Shown here in pieces: positions 47,392 to 55,440 of a DNA stretch of 64,000 bases. The DNA comes from a virus: IMG/VR virus record IMGVR_UViG_3300018018_000001, positions 117,622 through 181,621 of that record; one strand, written 5' to 3'. A program made the position numbers and the translations under genes. How positions within the stretch are numbered: position 1 is the first letter of the stretch; each line of letters opens with the position of its first letter. The notes under the pieces are model-generated. The model saw nothing but the letters and a program-made list of their open reading frames with translations, had not been told where the DNA came from and made no database searches.

Positions 47392-47421
47392 ACTTTCCCT
47401 GTTATCCTGCCGATAAGAATA
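47389..47421 (+). promoter_or_regulatory. Sigma-28 (FliA)-type promoter
   Basis: TAAACTTT at 47389 and GCCGATAA at 47409-47416 (12-base spacer); the TAAA box overlaps the previous stop codon. Confidence 0.75.
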
Positions 47422-47477
47422 TTAGAGAGTTAAATAATTAAAATGACTGAAATTCAAAGAATTAAAAGGAGATAACT

Positions 47478-47807
47478 ATGGGAATTAGATGTTATCAAGA
47501 GATTGGTTTAAAACCTGAAGCAAGGAAGTTTCTCCATGAGAATTGTAAAATGCTTCCTAATTTAGTTTGTCCTGATTGTGGTAAAGTGATTTCTATGAAA
47601 ATGGATTGTGAGGTTTATGAGCAGAGAGAGGATTTTTATGAGAATGGACCAAATCTAAAAAAGTATGCCCTGAAGGATGGGACAGTGGCTTTTGAGGTAG
47701 TCCAGGCTGAACCTTGGAGCAGTGGTCCTGTTGCCTTTTTCTATCTTGAGATTGATGGAAAAAAAATGTTTACCTGGAGTGAATCCGAAATAAGTGACAA
47801 TTTATGA
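47478..47807 (+). CDS. Hypothetical protein with zinc-ribbon-like start
   Basis: 109 residues, ATG with AAGGAG upstream. CPDCGKVISMKMDCEVYE (about 31-48) is a zinc-ribbon-like knuckle; then GPNLKKYALKDGTVAFEVVQAEPWSSGPVAFFYLEIDGKKMF, a strand-rich part. No family recognised. First gene after the promoter at 47389. Confidence 0.62.
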   Translation: MGIRCYQEIGLKPEARKFLHENCKMLPNLVCPDCGKVISMKMDCEVYEQREDFYENGPNLKKYALKDGTVAFEVVQAEPWSSGPVAFFYLEIDGKKMFTWSESEISDNL

Positions 47808-48013
47808 TTGGTGAGTGTATGATTTGCCATATGGTTCAAGAGGTAAGGCACCTTCCCCTGTATGTCCGGGGGAGTGAGGGATTAGACGTATGCCATTTTT
47901 GTGAGATGGTCTTGGTGGAAGCGATTAGGGAAATGATAAATATTGCTAACAGATCCAGGTTGGTTGTCCATAAGAGAATTCATGAAGTGGCCAAAGAGGA
48001 TAAAAAATTATGA
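47804..48013 (+). CDS. Small zinc-ribbon protein
   Basis: 69 residues (4-base overlap). CMICHMVQEV and CHFCEMVL make two cysteine pairs as in a zinc ribbon, followed by a helix (LVEAIREMINIANRSRL). No family recognised. Confidence 0.6.
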   Translation: MIGECMICHMVQEVRHLPLYVRGSEGLDVCHFCEMVLVEAIREMINIANRSRLVVHKRIHEVAKEDKKL

Positions 48014-48906
48014 GTATGCTTCTTAAAAGACTTCAGGATAAAAATCTAATATCTCCACCGTCCTTTCTAGTCTCTAGTACCCAGTATCTTGTCCTGATGG
48101 GATCTGAGGCATACGGAGTGGCGATTGATAAGTCTGACCGGGACGTTTATGGGTTCTGCATACCAAATAAGGACATTATTTTCCCTCATTTGGCTGGGGA
48201 AATTTTAGGGTTTGGGAAGCAAATAAATAGATTTGAGCAGTTTCAGCAGCATCATGTTGAGGATAAAGAGACTAAGAATATGTATGACCTGTCAATTTAT
48301 AATATTGTTAGGTATTTTCATCTTGTGATGGAGGGGAATCCTAATATGCAAGACTCTCTCTGGGTTCCTCAAAGATGCACTCTTCATATTACTAGGGTTG
48401 GGCAAATGGTAAGGGATAGTAGAAAGATGTTTCTGAGTAAAGCTTGCTACCATAAATTCCGGGGATATGCATTTTCTCAGCTTCATAAGGCTGATACAAA
48501 GGTTCCAATTGGAAAGAGAAAAGAGACTATCGCTGAATTTGGAACGGACACGAAGTTCCTCTATCATGTAATAAGATTGCTTCTGGAATGTGAGCAAATA
48601 TTGGAAACTGGTGAACTTAATTTGGAGAGAGATAGAGAGATGTTAAAAGAAATTCGTAGAGGAGGATGGACTCTTGAACAAATAAAGGATTATTTTACTG
48701 CTAAAGAGAGATCCTTAGAGGAATTATATAATAAAAGTACATTACCTTGGGGTCCAGATGAAGATAAGATTAAGGACTTACTTTTGGCTTGTTTAGAGGA
48801 ATATTTTGGTTCGTTAGATAAAACTATTGTAAGACCTGATTCTTATAAGAAGTTAGTACAAGAACTTGGATCTTTGTTTGAAAAGCATAAAGGTGCATTA
48901 CAATGA
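48010..48906 (+). CDS. RlaP/YcgL-type nucleotidyltransferase
   Basis: 298 residues. GSEAYGVAIDKSDRDVYGFCIP (about 31-52) is the G-S...S-D-x-D active site of the RlaP (PF10127) branch of the polymerase-beta superfamily. These enzymes are often encoded near RNA ligases and are thought to work in RNA repair. An RNA ligase is at 53090 here. The C-terminal half is helical (YHVIRLLLECEQILETGELNL). Substrate not known. Confidence 0.85.
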   Translation: MSMLLKRLQDKNLISPPSFLVSSTQYLVLMGSEAYGVAIDKSDRDVYGFCIPNKDIIFPHLAGEILGFGKQINRFEQFQQHHVEDKETKNMYDLSIYNIVRYFHLVMEGNPNMQDSLWVPQRCTLHITRVGQMVRDSRKMFLSKACYHKFRGYAFSQLHKADTKVPIGKRKETIAEFGTDTKFLYHVIRLLLECEQILETGELNLERDREMLKEIRRGGWTLEQIKDYFTAKERSLEELYNKSTLPWGPDEDKIKDLLLACLEEYFGSLDKTIVRPDSYKKLVQELGSLFEKHKGALQ

Positions 48907-48940
48907 GAGAAATTCCTATTGTAAATATTCAAAGAATAGC

Positions 48941-48973
48941 TAAAGTTTTTCCCCTTTCTGGCCGATAAGATAG
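48941..48973 (+). promoter_or_regulatory. Sigma-28 (FliA)-type promoter, both boxes exact
   Basis: TAAAGTTT at 48941 and GCCGATAA at 48961-48968, both identical to the Escherichia coli FliA consensus, with a 12-base spacer. The best single match in the window. Confidence 0.8.
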
Positions 48974-49000
48974 GTAGAGGATAAACAAAGGAGATTAAAA

Positions 49001-49189
49001 ATGGAAAAAATGTTTTTGCATAGTAAATGTTGTGGTGGGCACTGGGAGTTAGCTAGGAATGAGGATGGTAGCTATGACTTAGAGTACCTAGAATGTGGTA
49101 AACCAGTTGGACCAAGTGTGAAAGTTACTGGCCCAGAATTGGGAGATTGCGAATGTGAGGAGTGTAAAAAAACAAGGAAATATAACTAA
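49001..49189 (+). CDS. Small Cys-rich protein
   Basis: 62 residues, ATG with AAGGAG upstream. Cysteines at KCCGGHW, LECGKP and GDCECEECKK form a likely zinc site. Acidic. No family recognised. Confidence 0.6.
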   Translation: MEKMFLHSKCCGGHWELARNEDGSYDLEYLECGKPVGPSVKVTGPELGDCECEECKKTRKYN

Positions 49190-49203
49190 ATGGGAGTAAG
49201 AAA

Positions 49204-49596
49204 ATGACAAAAGATGAACAAGTAGTAATGCTAAAGAAAGTTCAAGATTGGTTAATGAAAGATCTTGAAGTTGATGCTGAAGAACTTGATTTTCAAGTGG
49301 AGGAAGATTTTGTTTTCCTTTATAGTACATGGATGTTTAATATTTCTATCCATGAGGATGAACTATTAGTTTCTTTTGACTTGGATGTTCAACCTGATAC
49401 TTCTGCTATTGTTATTAGATCTTTGTTGAAGGGTGGATTTGATCCTACAATTTGTGAGTGCTACTGGATTTGCCCAAATTGTAATGATACCCATTGGGGT
49501 GATGAAGCATATGAGAATAGAGAAAGACTAAGATATATTGAATATGGGTCAAACACAGAAACGGGAGAAGAGAAAGAGCAAGAATTTCACTGCTGA
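49204..49596 (+). CDS. Hypothetical acidic protein
   Basis: 130 residues, ATG with GGGAGTAAG upstream. Long acidic strands (ELDFQVEEDFVFLYSTWMFNISIHEDELLVSFDLDV) and a late C-x-C-x2-C-x2-C (CECYWICPNC) that may bind metal. No family recognised. Confidence 0.65.
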   Translation: MTKDEQVVMLKKVQDWLMKDLEVDAEELDFQVEEDFVFLYSTWMFNISIHEDELLVSFDLDVQPDTSAIVIRSLLKGGFDPTICECYWICPNCNDTHWGDEAYENRERLRYIEYGSNTETGEEKEQEFHC

Positions 49597-49606
49597 GAAA
49601 GTTAAA

Positions 49607-49861
49607 ATGGAAGAAAAAGTAATTTTCAATAGGGAATATTTCTTGGATCAGGTGGTTCACTTCAGGGAAATGATGGGAACCAAAACCTTCTGGGCTGATT
49701 TGGAAAGGGCATCCAGAGGCATGTATGCAATGATTCATTTGTATGCCAACTATTCCAGGGATAAGAGTTATGAGGCTGAGGACGAAACAACAATGAGGGC
49801 TTTGACTATTGAATATGATCGAAGATTGGCTTTGGTCATGCTAAGAGAAATATTATGTTAA
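49607..49861 (+). CDS. Hypothetical protein
   Basis: 85 residues from ATG 49607; ATG 49544 would add a Lys-rich extension overlapping the previous gene. REYFLDQVVHFREMMGTKTFWADLERASRGMYAMIHLYANYSRD is helical, ending with LALVMLREILC. No family recognised. Confidence 0.6.
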   Translation: MEEKVIFNREYFLDQVVHFREMMGTKTFWADLERASRGMYAMIHLYANYSRDKSYEAEDETTMRALTIEYDRRLALVMLREILC

Positions 49862-50115
49862 ATAGAGAACAAAGAAAGAGGATAATAGAATATTTAATTG
49901 AAAATTATGGAAGAGACTTTGATAAGTGGAAGCCTGTAGCAGTACAAAAAGTAAGTGAAACTGAGTATAATGAAATTAGTTTTAATCTTTTTATTTGTGA
50001 GGAAAAAATATCTAAATATACAGTTTTTGAAGATGGACCATTTAGAGATAAAAGGGAAGCAGAAAGAATTCTCAAAAAAATGAAAGTTGGAGAAATAAAA
50101 TTGATTTTGTTATGA
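49855..50115 (+). CDS. Hypothetical protein
   Basis: 86 residues, overlapping the previous stop by 7 bases. QRKRIIEYLIENYGRDFDKWKPVAVQKVSETEYNEISFNLFIC, then a helix (DKREAERILKKMKVGE). Basic and AT-rich. No family recognised. Confidence 0.58.
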   Translation: MLNREQRKRIIEYLIENYGRDFDKWKPVAVQKVSETEYNEISFNLFICEEKISKYTVFEDGPFRDKREAERILKKMKVGEIKLILL

Positions 50116-50879
50116 AAAAGAAATTAAAAAGACCATCCTGTTCTAAATGTGGGGAAAAACCTCAGAGTTGTGGACAGATCTGGTATTGTCCAAGATGTAG
50201 AAAATCTTGGAAAAAAATATATCATCCTAAGAAAATAATTCCTTCACCTTCTTGTAAGTATTGTGGTAGTGAACACACTCAGAGCCATGGAAGACACTGG
50301 CGTTGTTATAAGTGTAGGAAGTCCTGGTCTAAAAATCCAAAACCTAGAAAAAGGAAGTATGGTCCACCTTGTTTTCATTGTAAAAGTAGAGATACACAGA
50401 GTAAAGGACCAGAGAGTTGGTTGTGTTTGACTTGTAAAAGAACCTTTCCAAAAAACCCCCGGCCAGACCCAATAATTGGTCCTCCTTGCTCTTGTGGATC
50501 TAAAAGAGTTCATCTTATTCATTCTTCTACTGGAGAAAGGTGGCACTGTTTAGATTGTAGGAAATCTCAGTATGTAAATCTAAAACCAAAAAAAATAATA
50601 CCCGCTCCCTCTTGTAAATGTGGATCTTCTGATACACATTCAAAAGGTGATTCTTGGGTATGTTATACATGCCATAAAACATGGAAAAAAGAGTATAAAC
50701 TAAAAATATATGCTATAAAAAAAGGTCCTGTATTGTGTAAGTGTGGGTCTTCTCATACAGGATCAGCAGGTAATTGTCAATGGAGATGCCATGATTGTGG
50801 GATAAGTTGGATGAAATATCCTATTAGATACATTCCCCCAACTCTTGAAGAAACTATTAAACCTATAATTTGGAGGTAG
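50112..50879 (+). CDS. Tandem zinc-ribbon protein (about six ribbons)
   Basis: 255 residues made almost entirely of repeated zinc ribbons: C-x2-C ... W-x-C-x2-C-x-K-x-W, for example CSKCGEKPQSCGQIWYCPRC, then a Lys-Pro linker and the same again at about 48, 83, 120, 158 and 205. Such ribbons are normally single and occur in transposase-type DNA-binding heads; a chain of six is unusual. DNA or RNA binding at several contacts is inferred. AT-rich like the mobile genes. Confidence 0.75.
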   Translation: MKKKLKRPSCSKCGEKPQSCGQIWYCPRCRKSWKKIYHPKKIIPSPSCKYCGSEHTQSHGRHWRCYKCRKSWSKNPKPRKRKYGPPCFHCKSRDTQSKGPESWLCLTCKRTFPKNPRPDPIIGPPCSCGSKRVHLIHSSTGERWHCLDCRKSQYVNLKPKKIIPAPSCKCGSSDTHSKGDSWVCYTCHKTWKKEYKLKIYAIKKGPVLCKCGSSHTGSAGNCQWRCHDCGISWMKYPIRYIPPTLEETIKPIIWR

Positions 50880-50881
50880 TT

Positions 50882-51694
50882 ATGAGTTACAAAGTTAAGG
50901 AATTTAAAAAGAAATATGTCAGGAGATTTGCCGGAGTTGCCGATTTGCATGTTGGATCAGGTTACGCAATTCTTCCCAAAATGGTGAGTTTAAGAGAGGG
51001 AGGAAGTCTCTATCCAAGTCCAGAGGAAGAATTAATTTGGTCCTATTGGAAAGATTTTAATGATCAATGTAATGAACTTGAGGTTGATACTGCCATTATT
51101 AATGGAGATATTATTCATGGAACTAATCACAAAGATGATGGCCGGAGTGTTATTTTTGGTAAGATAAATCTTCAAATTGAAGTGGCTGTAGAAATATTAA
51201 GACCATTTTGTAATGGAAGGCAATCGTGGTTTTTTCAAGGTTCTGAATATCATTCAGGAAGTCCTAATAATGATTTTGAAGAAAACATTTGTAAAGAACT
51301 CAAGGGAGAATGGTTTGGTCAATCGGCAACAATAGGAATTAAGCCAATTAATAAGGTTATTCAAATTACTCATGCTACTAGTACATCTCCTAAAGAAGAA
51401 ATTAAGACTGTAGATGCAAATAAAGGCGTTGAGAAAGGCCCCAAAATAGATTTGCTTATCAAAGCGCATAAACATGGCTATTTTTGTTTCCAAACTGATT
51501 CGGCAACAGTAGTTCAACTACCTTGTTGGACTGGATTTGAGCCTTCAAGAATTACAAGAAAAAGAGAAAATGAATATCTATATACTCATACTATTGGTGG
51601 GGTATTATTCCTCTTTGACGAAAAAGGAAATCTGGAAGTTAAACCTATTCTGAAAACAAGAAAAGGTGAGCCTTATAGGGTGGTAAAGAAATAG
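50882..51694 (+). CDS. Metallophosphoesterase
   Basis: 270 residues from ATG 50882 (GGAGG 5 bases upstream). GVADLHVGSG (motif I), INGDIIHG (GD motif), FFQGSEYHSG (GNHE position altered) and KAHKHGYFCF (GH motif). The fold is that of calcineurin-like phosphoesterases; it could act on DNA, RNA or a small phosphodiester. It is unlike the SbcD-like protein at 11995. Ends 1 base before the next promoter box. Confidence 0.78.
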   Translation: MSYKVKEFKKKYVRRFAGVADLHVGSGYAILPKMVSLREGGSLYPSPEEELIWSYWKDFNDQCNELEVDTAIINGDIIHGTNHKDDGRSVIFGKINLQIEVAVEILRPFCNGRQSWFFQGSEYHSGSPNNDFEENICKELKGEWFGQSATIGIKPINKVIQITHATSTSPKEEIKTVDANKGVEKGPKIDLLIKAHKHGYFCFQTDSATVVQLPCWTGFEPSRITRKRENEYLYTHTIGGVLFLFDEKGNLEVKPILKTRKGEPYRVVKK

Positions 51695-51695
51695 C

Positions 51696-51728
51696 TAAAC
51701 TTTCTTATTAATTATTCCGATAAGACAT
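51696..51728 (+). promoter_or_regulatory. Sigma-28 (FliA)-type promoter
   Basis: TAAACTTT at 51696 and TCCGATAA at 51716-51723 (12-base spacer), then GACATATAGAGGGAGG. Drives three lipoprotein genes. Confidence 0.72.
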
Positions 51729-51745
51729 ATAGAGGGAGGCAGAAA

Positions 51746-51913
51746 ATGAAAAGAATGATTGGTTTAGTTTTAGTAACTTTGATACTGTCAGGATGTGCTA
51801 TAGCCATTAATGCCCCGGCAAGTATCCATGTATTCAACCATGACTTATGTGATAGTCAAAACCATGGCTCTAAAATGGAGACAGGTAAAATTAAAAAAGG
51901 AGATACAAAGTGA
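51746..51913 (+). CDS. Small lipoprotein
   Basis: 55 residues, ATG with GGGAGG. Lipobox LSGC (Cys17) after MKRMIGLVLVTLI. Mature part contains NAPASIHVFNHDLCDSQNHG. Shares its TGA with the GTG of the next lipoprotein gene. Envelope role inferred. Confidence 0.65.
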   Translation: MKRMIGLVLVTLILSGCAIAINAPASIHVFNHDLCDSQNHGSKMETGKIKKGDTK

Positions 51914-52419
51914 AAAAATGGTTTGGAATTTGTTTGGTGATGGGAGCATTTTTAATGTCAGGGTGTTCTACTTATGTAGGAAGAGTAGCGGGAACACTAC
52001 CTAAAATAAATTCTGGTGATGATTATGTAACCATACATATTCTCCGAAAGTCTGGTCATATGGGATGTGAGTATGGAGAATCTATAAGAATAAATGGACA
52101 GGTGATTTATATCCTTGGCTGCGGAGAACGAATTGTTTTTCGTGTTCCTGTTGGACAAGATTTAGGGATGTCAATATCCGGGAAGTTAATTATAGCAAGC
52201 AAAAACCAGACAGATAAGGTCGCCCGAAATTACAATGTCAATATTAAGCACCCACAAAAAGATCAGCACTATTTCTTTGGATGCGATTGTCACCCGGGAG
52301 CATGTTGGTTTGGTAAAGTTACTCAAGAAGAATATGAAAAAGCAGACTTTTTGGAACTTGATGAACCTTCTGATATTTCTGAGGAAAGGAATTTAAGTGG
52401 AGAGAAGGAAATAAAATGA
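51910..52419 (+). CDS. Lipoprotein
   Basis: 169 residues from GTG 51910. Lipobox MSGC (Cys19) in WFGICLVMGAFLMSGCS. Mature part: GDDYVTIHILRKSGHMGCEYGESIRINGQVIYILGCGERIVFRVPVG, a strand-rich domain, with Cys/His later (FFGCDCHPGACWFG). The DUF2846-like plan of the next gene (host-envelope lipoproteins) is partly shared. Function unknown. Confidence 0.7.
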   Translation: MKKWFGICLVMGAFLMSGCSTYVGRVAGTLPKINSGDDYVTIHILRKSGHMGCEYGESIRINGQVIYILGCGERIVFRVPVGQDLGMSISGKLIIASKNQTDKVARNYNVNIKHPQKDQHYFFGCDCHPGACWFGKVTQEEYEKADFLELDEPSDISEERNLSGEKEIK

Positions 52420-52874
52420 AGAAAATGATTATGATAGTAATGGTATTGACAATGCTCATTGGTGGATGTGCTACCAGTGGATTAAGATTTAGTGAAACAA
52501 ATATTGGAAAAGTGCCTGAAGATCCTGAACAAGGAAGAGTATTCTTTTATCGTCCTTCATCTTTTGGGTCAGCAATACAACCAGAAGTTATGCTTAATAA
52601 TGAAGGAGTGGGTGAAGCAATATCTTGGGGGTTTTTCTATGTTGATCGGCCAGCAGGAGATTATACTGTGTTAATTCAAACAGAAGTAGTCAAAAAGTGT
52701 AAATTTGTATTGGAAAAAGGTCATACGATTTATATTAAAATTTCTTCAGGATTAGGGTTTATTATGGCAAGAATAAGTCCAGAAATAGTTGATGAAGTAA
52801 CTGCTCTTGATGAATTAAAAAGTTTAAGATATATAGGTGATCAAGAAATTAAATCTAAGGAGGGATTAAAATGA
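52416..52874 (+). CDS. DUF2846-like lipoprotein
   Basis: 152 residues (4-base overlap). Lipobox IGGC (Cys18). Mature: GRVFFYRPSSFGSAIQPEVMLNNEGVGEAISWGFFYVDRPAGDYTVLIQTE resembles DUF2846 (RVYFYRP...NG...G...YFYVDVPPGEHTV). Function unknown; outer-membrane location likely. Third exported protein of this promoter. Confidence 0.72.
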   Translation: MKKMIMIVMVLTMLIGGCATSGLRFSETNIGKVPEDPEQGRVFFYRPSSFGSAIQPEVMLNNEGVGEAISWGFFYVDRPAGDYTVLIQTEVVKKCKFVLEKGHTIYIKISSGLGFIMARISPEIVDEVTALDELKSLRYIGDQEIKSKEGLK

Positions 52875-53071
52875 TTGGAGGAATTATTGGTGGAATTGTT
52901 TGTATATGTGGTGGAATTTATCTTGCCAGTATAAAGGCAGCAGCAGTGAATAGCATAATTGAATCTCTTGCGAATGGTATAGGTTGGTATTGTATGGGAA
53001 AAGGAATTTGTCTTATTTCCCAAGCAATACAGTTATCCAGGATTGGAAATCTTCTTGAAAACAAAAAATAA
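52871..53071 (+). CDS. Small hydrophobic protein
   Basis: 66 residues (4-base overlap). MIGGIIGGIVCICGGIYLASIKAAAVNSIIESLANGIGWYCMGKGICLI is Gly- and Ile-rich with two membrane-like helices. No family recognised. May be part of the envelope operon. Confidence 0.55.
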   Translation: MIGGIIGGIVCICGGIYLASIKAAAVNSIIESLANGIGWYCMGKGICLISQAIQLSRIGNLLENKK

Positions 53072-53089
53072 ATAAGGAGAATAAAAACA

Positions 53090-53977
53090 ATGAGTTACAT
53101 GGACATGGATCAGCTTTACAAAAACAGGGACATAATGCTATTTCGGGAAGCCTATGCCCTTGAAAAAATTCATGGGACCAGTGCTCATATCATTTGGAAA
53201 TCCCCCATTGTGGAAGGATGGAAAGAAGGAAAGGTTTCTTTATTCCCTGGAGGTTCTGATTATCCATCTTTCTCTGCTCTATTCAATCTTGAGGATCTTA
53301 AGGCCAAGTTTACTGAGCGTTTCCTTGATCGGGATGTTGTTATATATGGAGAGGTGTACGGTGGAAAGATGATGGACATGAGTGACACCTATGGACCCAA
53401 ATTGAAATTCATTGTCTTTGAAGTCAAGATAGGGGAGCATAGCTTTCTTAATGTTCCTCATGCAGAAAAGGTGGCCCTGGAATTCGGCCTTGAGTTTGTT
53501 CCCTATGAAAAGATTTCTACTGACATAGCCTCCCTGGATGCCGAAAGGGATGCTCCTTCTATCCAAGCTATTAGAAATGGTATGGGTTATGATAAGAAGA
53601 GGGAGGGAATAGTCCTGAGGCCCCTGATTGAGGTTAGAAAGAACAATGGCCAGCGGGTAATCTCAAAGCACAAGGCAGAAGATTTCAAGGAAACCAAGAC
53701 CCCACGTAAGCTTGATGCTGAGAAGCTTGCTATCCTGTCTAAGGCAGAGGATATAGCCGAAGAGTGGGCTACCCCAATGCGCCTTGTTCATGTCCTGGAT
53801 AAATTCCCCATAACTGCTGGCATGGAGCAGCTTGGGGAAATCATAGTGGCTATGATAAAGGACATTGAAAAGGAAGCTGGTGGAGAGGTAGAGAATTTCA
53901 AGGAAGCCAGGAAGGCTATTGGAAAGAAAACTGCAGAAATGTTTAAGGAAAGGTTTAAAAGTGGATTGCAGCCATGA
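53090..53977 (+). CDS. RNA ligase (T4 Rnl2-like)
   Basis: 295 residues. The nucleotidyltransferase motif I is EKIHGTSAH (Lys is the AMP attachment residue), then DRDVVIYGEVYGG (motif III), FIVFEVKI (IIIa) and REGIVLRPLIEV (IV) with SKHKAEDFKE (V). All motifs of ATP-dependent RNA ligases are present, with a helical C-terminal domain. It would seal broken RNA, for instance tRNAs cut by host anticodon nucleases, perhaps with RlaP (48010) and Thg1-like (40091). Confidence 0.9.
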   Translation: MSYMDMDQLYKNRDIMLFREAYALEKIHGTSAHIIWKSPIVEGWKEGKVSLFPGGSDYPSFSALFNLEDLKAKFTERFLDRDVVIYGEVYGGKMMDMSDTYGPKLKFIVFEVKIGEHSFLNVPHAEKVALEFGLEFVPYEKISTDIASLDAERDAPSIQAIRNGMGYDKKREGIVLRPLIEVRKNNGQRVISKHKAEDFKETKTPRKLDAEKLAILSKAEDIAEEWATPMRLVHVLDKFPITAGMEQLGEIIVAMIKDIEKEAGGEVENFKEARKAIGKKTAEMFKERFKSGLQP

Positions 53978-54207
53978 AAGAATTGAACTTTGATTCTGAA
54001 CTCTGCAGGGTTTGTCAAGAGCACATGGTTTGTGATGCCCAGTCAGAAGAGGTAGTGGAGGAAATGGCTGAGCTTACATTCTTTAATGAATTTTGTTCTC
54101 CTTGCTTTGACCGATGCCCTTGTTGCGGATGTGAGGTTTCTGATGAAACACGGGAGGACAAAGATTATGAATTAAGGGCAATTAACTATATGAGGGAGGA
54201 TGACTAA
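53974..54207 (+). CDS. Small zinc-finger protein
   Basis: 77 residues (4-base overlap). CRVCQE, CSPCFD and CPCCGCEV make a cysteine set typical of small zinc proteins; acidic. No family recognised. Confidence 0.6.
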   Translation: MKELNFDSELCRVCQEHMVCDAQSEEVVEEMAELTFFNEFCSPCFDRCPCCGCEVSDETREDKDYELRAINYMREDD

Positions 54208-54446
54208 TGCCTGAGTTAAAGAATTTTGAGAAAGTACCAATTTCCCAAAGGCTTTTAAATTCATTGAAAGGTTTTGGTGGGATGTTTTCCAGGAATGAAG
54301 AAGTCAATCCGATGAAACCTATAACTTCTAAGGAGAGGAAAAAGAGAAACAAGATGCAGAGAATGAAAGCAGAATCCCGAAGGGCAAATAGGCCGGTAAA
54401 GAAAAACAGGCCCGTACCAAAGCCTGGAAAGAAGAGATATTTATAA
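54207..54446 (+). CDS. Small basic hypothetical protein
   Basis: 79 residues. The end is very basic (KERKKRNKMQRMKAESRRANRPVKKNRPV), which suggests nucleic acid contact. One-base overlaps on both sides. No family recognised. Confidence 0.55.
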   Translation: MPELKNFEKVPISQRLLNSLKGFGGMFSRNEEVNPMKPITSKERKKRNKMQRMKAESRRANRPVKKNRPVPKPGKKRYL

Positions 54447-54637
54447 TGGATTGGGAAATGATTGATGGATTCCATTTTAGGTTAAAGGTTCCAGGGGGGT
54501 GGATATTTAAAGTCCTGGAGGAGGTAGTCCATAATCATCCCAATCATGGATTTACTCCTGGATGGGATTGGAGAGTGGCAATATGTTTCATTCCAGATCC
54601 CGATCATCTTTGGATAGTGGAAAAGAAAGTGACATAA
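54446..54637 (+). CDS. Small hypothetical protein
   Basis: 63 residues. MIDGFHFRLKVPGGWIFKVLEEV...GWDWRVAICFIPDPDHLW is Trp- and His-rich and strand-like. No family recognised. Its last codons lie in the TGACAT palindrome. Confidence 0.6.
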   Translation: MDWEMIDGFHFRLKVPGGWIFKVLEEVVHNHPNHGFTPGWDWRVAICFIPDPDHLWIVEKKVT

Positions 54638-54644
54638 AATGTCA
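54630..54644 (+). promoter_or_regulatory. TGACAT palindrome upstream of FliA-type promoter
   Basis: TGACAT-AAA-ATGTCA, ending 15 bases before the TAAA box at 54660; identical to the copy at 5228. Confidence 0.55.
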
Positions 54645-54659
54645 CTATTAAAATATTCC

Positions 54660-54692
54660 TAAACTATTTCTATCCTCTTGCCGAAGAGATAT
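54660..54692 (+). promoter_or_regulatory. Sigma-28 (FliA)-type promoter
   Basis: TAAACTAT at 54660 and GCCGAAGA at 54680-54687 (12-base spacer), very close to the copy at 1311, then GATATATAAAGGGAGG. Confidence 0.72.
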
Positions 54693-54708
54693 ATAAAGGG
54701 AGGGAAAA

Positions 54709-54918
54709 ATGACTGAGAAACAATTAATAAGTATGACTTTTGAGGAATTGGTGGATAATGTATCCAGGGACCTTCACTCTGCATTGTTAGAGGGTGGTGG
54801 TAAAGAGTTTAAGGCAAGAGTCCATCTATGGCTTGGTCAGGCCATTTACTGGAGTAAGGAATCTAAGGAGGCTCAAAGTGGCAAAGGGAAAAAAGACTGT
54901 AAAGGTAGCAGAAATTAG
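54709..54918 (+). CDS. Small hypothetical protein
   Basis: 69 residues behind a FliA-type promoter with GGGAGG. TEKQLISMTFEELVDNVSRDLHSALLEGGGKEFKARVHLWLGQAIYW is helical. No family recognised. Overlaps the next gene by 41 bases. Confidence 0.6.
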   Translation: MTEKQLISMTFEELVDNVSRDLHSALLEGGGKEFKARVHLWLGQAIYWSKESKEAQSGKGKKDCKGSRN

Positions 54919-55153
54919 GTCCAGGGTTAATAATCTCTTAGCAAGGGAGAATCTCTCTCAGGAAACCAAATCTGTTCTTTGCAGCATTCTTGAATCAATC
55001 CTGATGGATACCAATAATTACCATGGATTCAATCATATCTACTGGTGTAATAAGGGTTGTAAAGAATGGGAAGATGCTGGTAAGCCTGAGGATGAAACCA
55101 AGAATCAGTTCATCATTGGAAACCTTGGAGAGTATGCCCGAAGCTATTATTAG
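54878..55153 (+). CDS. Hypothetical protein
   Basis: 91 residues. GTG 54878 is chosen for its AAGGAGG 6 bases upstream. AKGKKTVKVAEIRSRVNNLLARENLSQETKSVLCSILESILMDTNNYHGF then a Trp- and Cys-bearing part (YWCNKGCKEW). Resembles small phage proteins with the RVNxxLAxxxxSxExRxGxxxxLExxL...Y.GF pattern. Function unknown. Confidence 0.62.
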   Translation: MAKGKKTVKVAEIRSRVNNLLARENLSQETKSVLCSILESILMDTNNYHGFNHIYWCNKGCKEWEDAGKPEDETKNQFIIGNLGEYARSYY

Positions 55154-55161
55154 GAGGTAAC

Positions 55162-55440
55162 ATGGATAGCAGATGTAAATATGTCATGTTCGATGATTTT
55201 AATCCTCAGCTTTTTCATGAGGGTCTTACCCATGAGCATATTGCCAATATATTCCAATATACTTATCATAAACCGACTTCAGCGGAGTTTGTCCAGATAT
55301 ACCTTAAGAGAAATGAGGATGGTTCTACTGAGATTGACATTTGCACTTATGGGGAATCCGTATTCCTGAAGCTTAAATCCAAGCCAGAAGACGCTGATAT
55401 AATCAAAAGGATGTTTGGGTTAAAGGAGATAGAATTCTAA
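55162..55440 (+). CDS. Hypothetical protein
   Basis: 92 residues, ATG with AGGAGG upstream. FDDFNPQLFHEGLTHEHIANIFQYTYHKPTSAEFVQIYLKRNEDGSTEIDICTYGESVFLKL is a small alpha-beta domain. No family recognised. Shares one base with the next ATG. Confidence 0.62.
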   Translation: MDSRCKYVMFDDFNPQLFHEGLTHEHIANIFQYTYHKPTSAEFVQIYLKRNEDGSTEIDICTYGESVFLKLKSKPEDADIIKRMFGLKEIEF

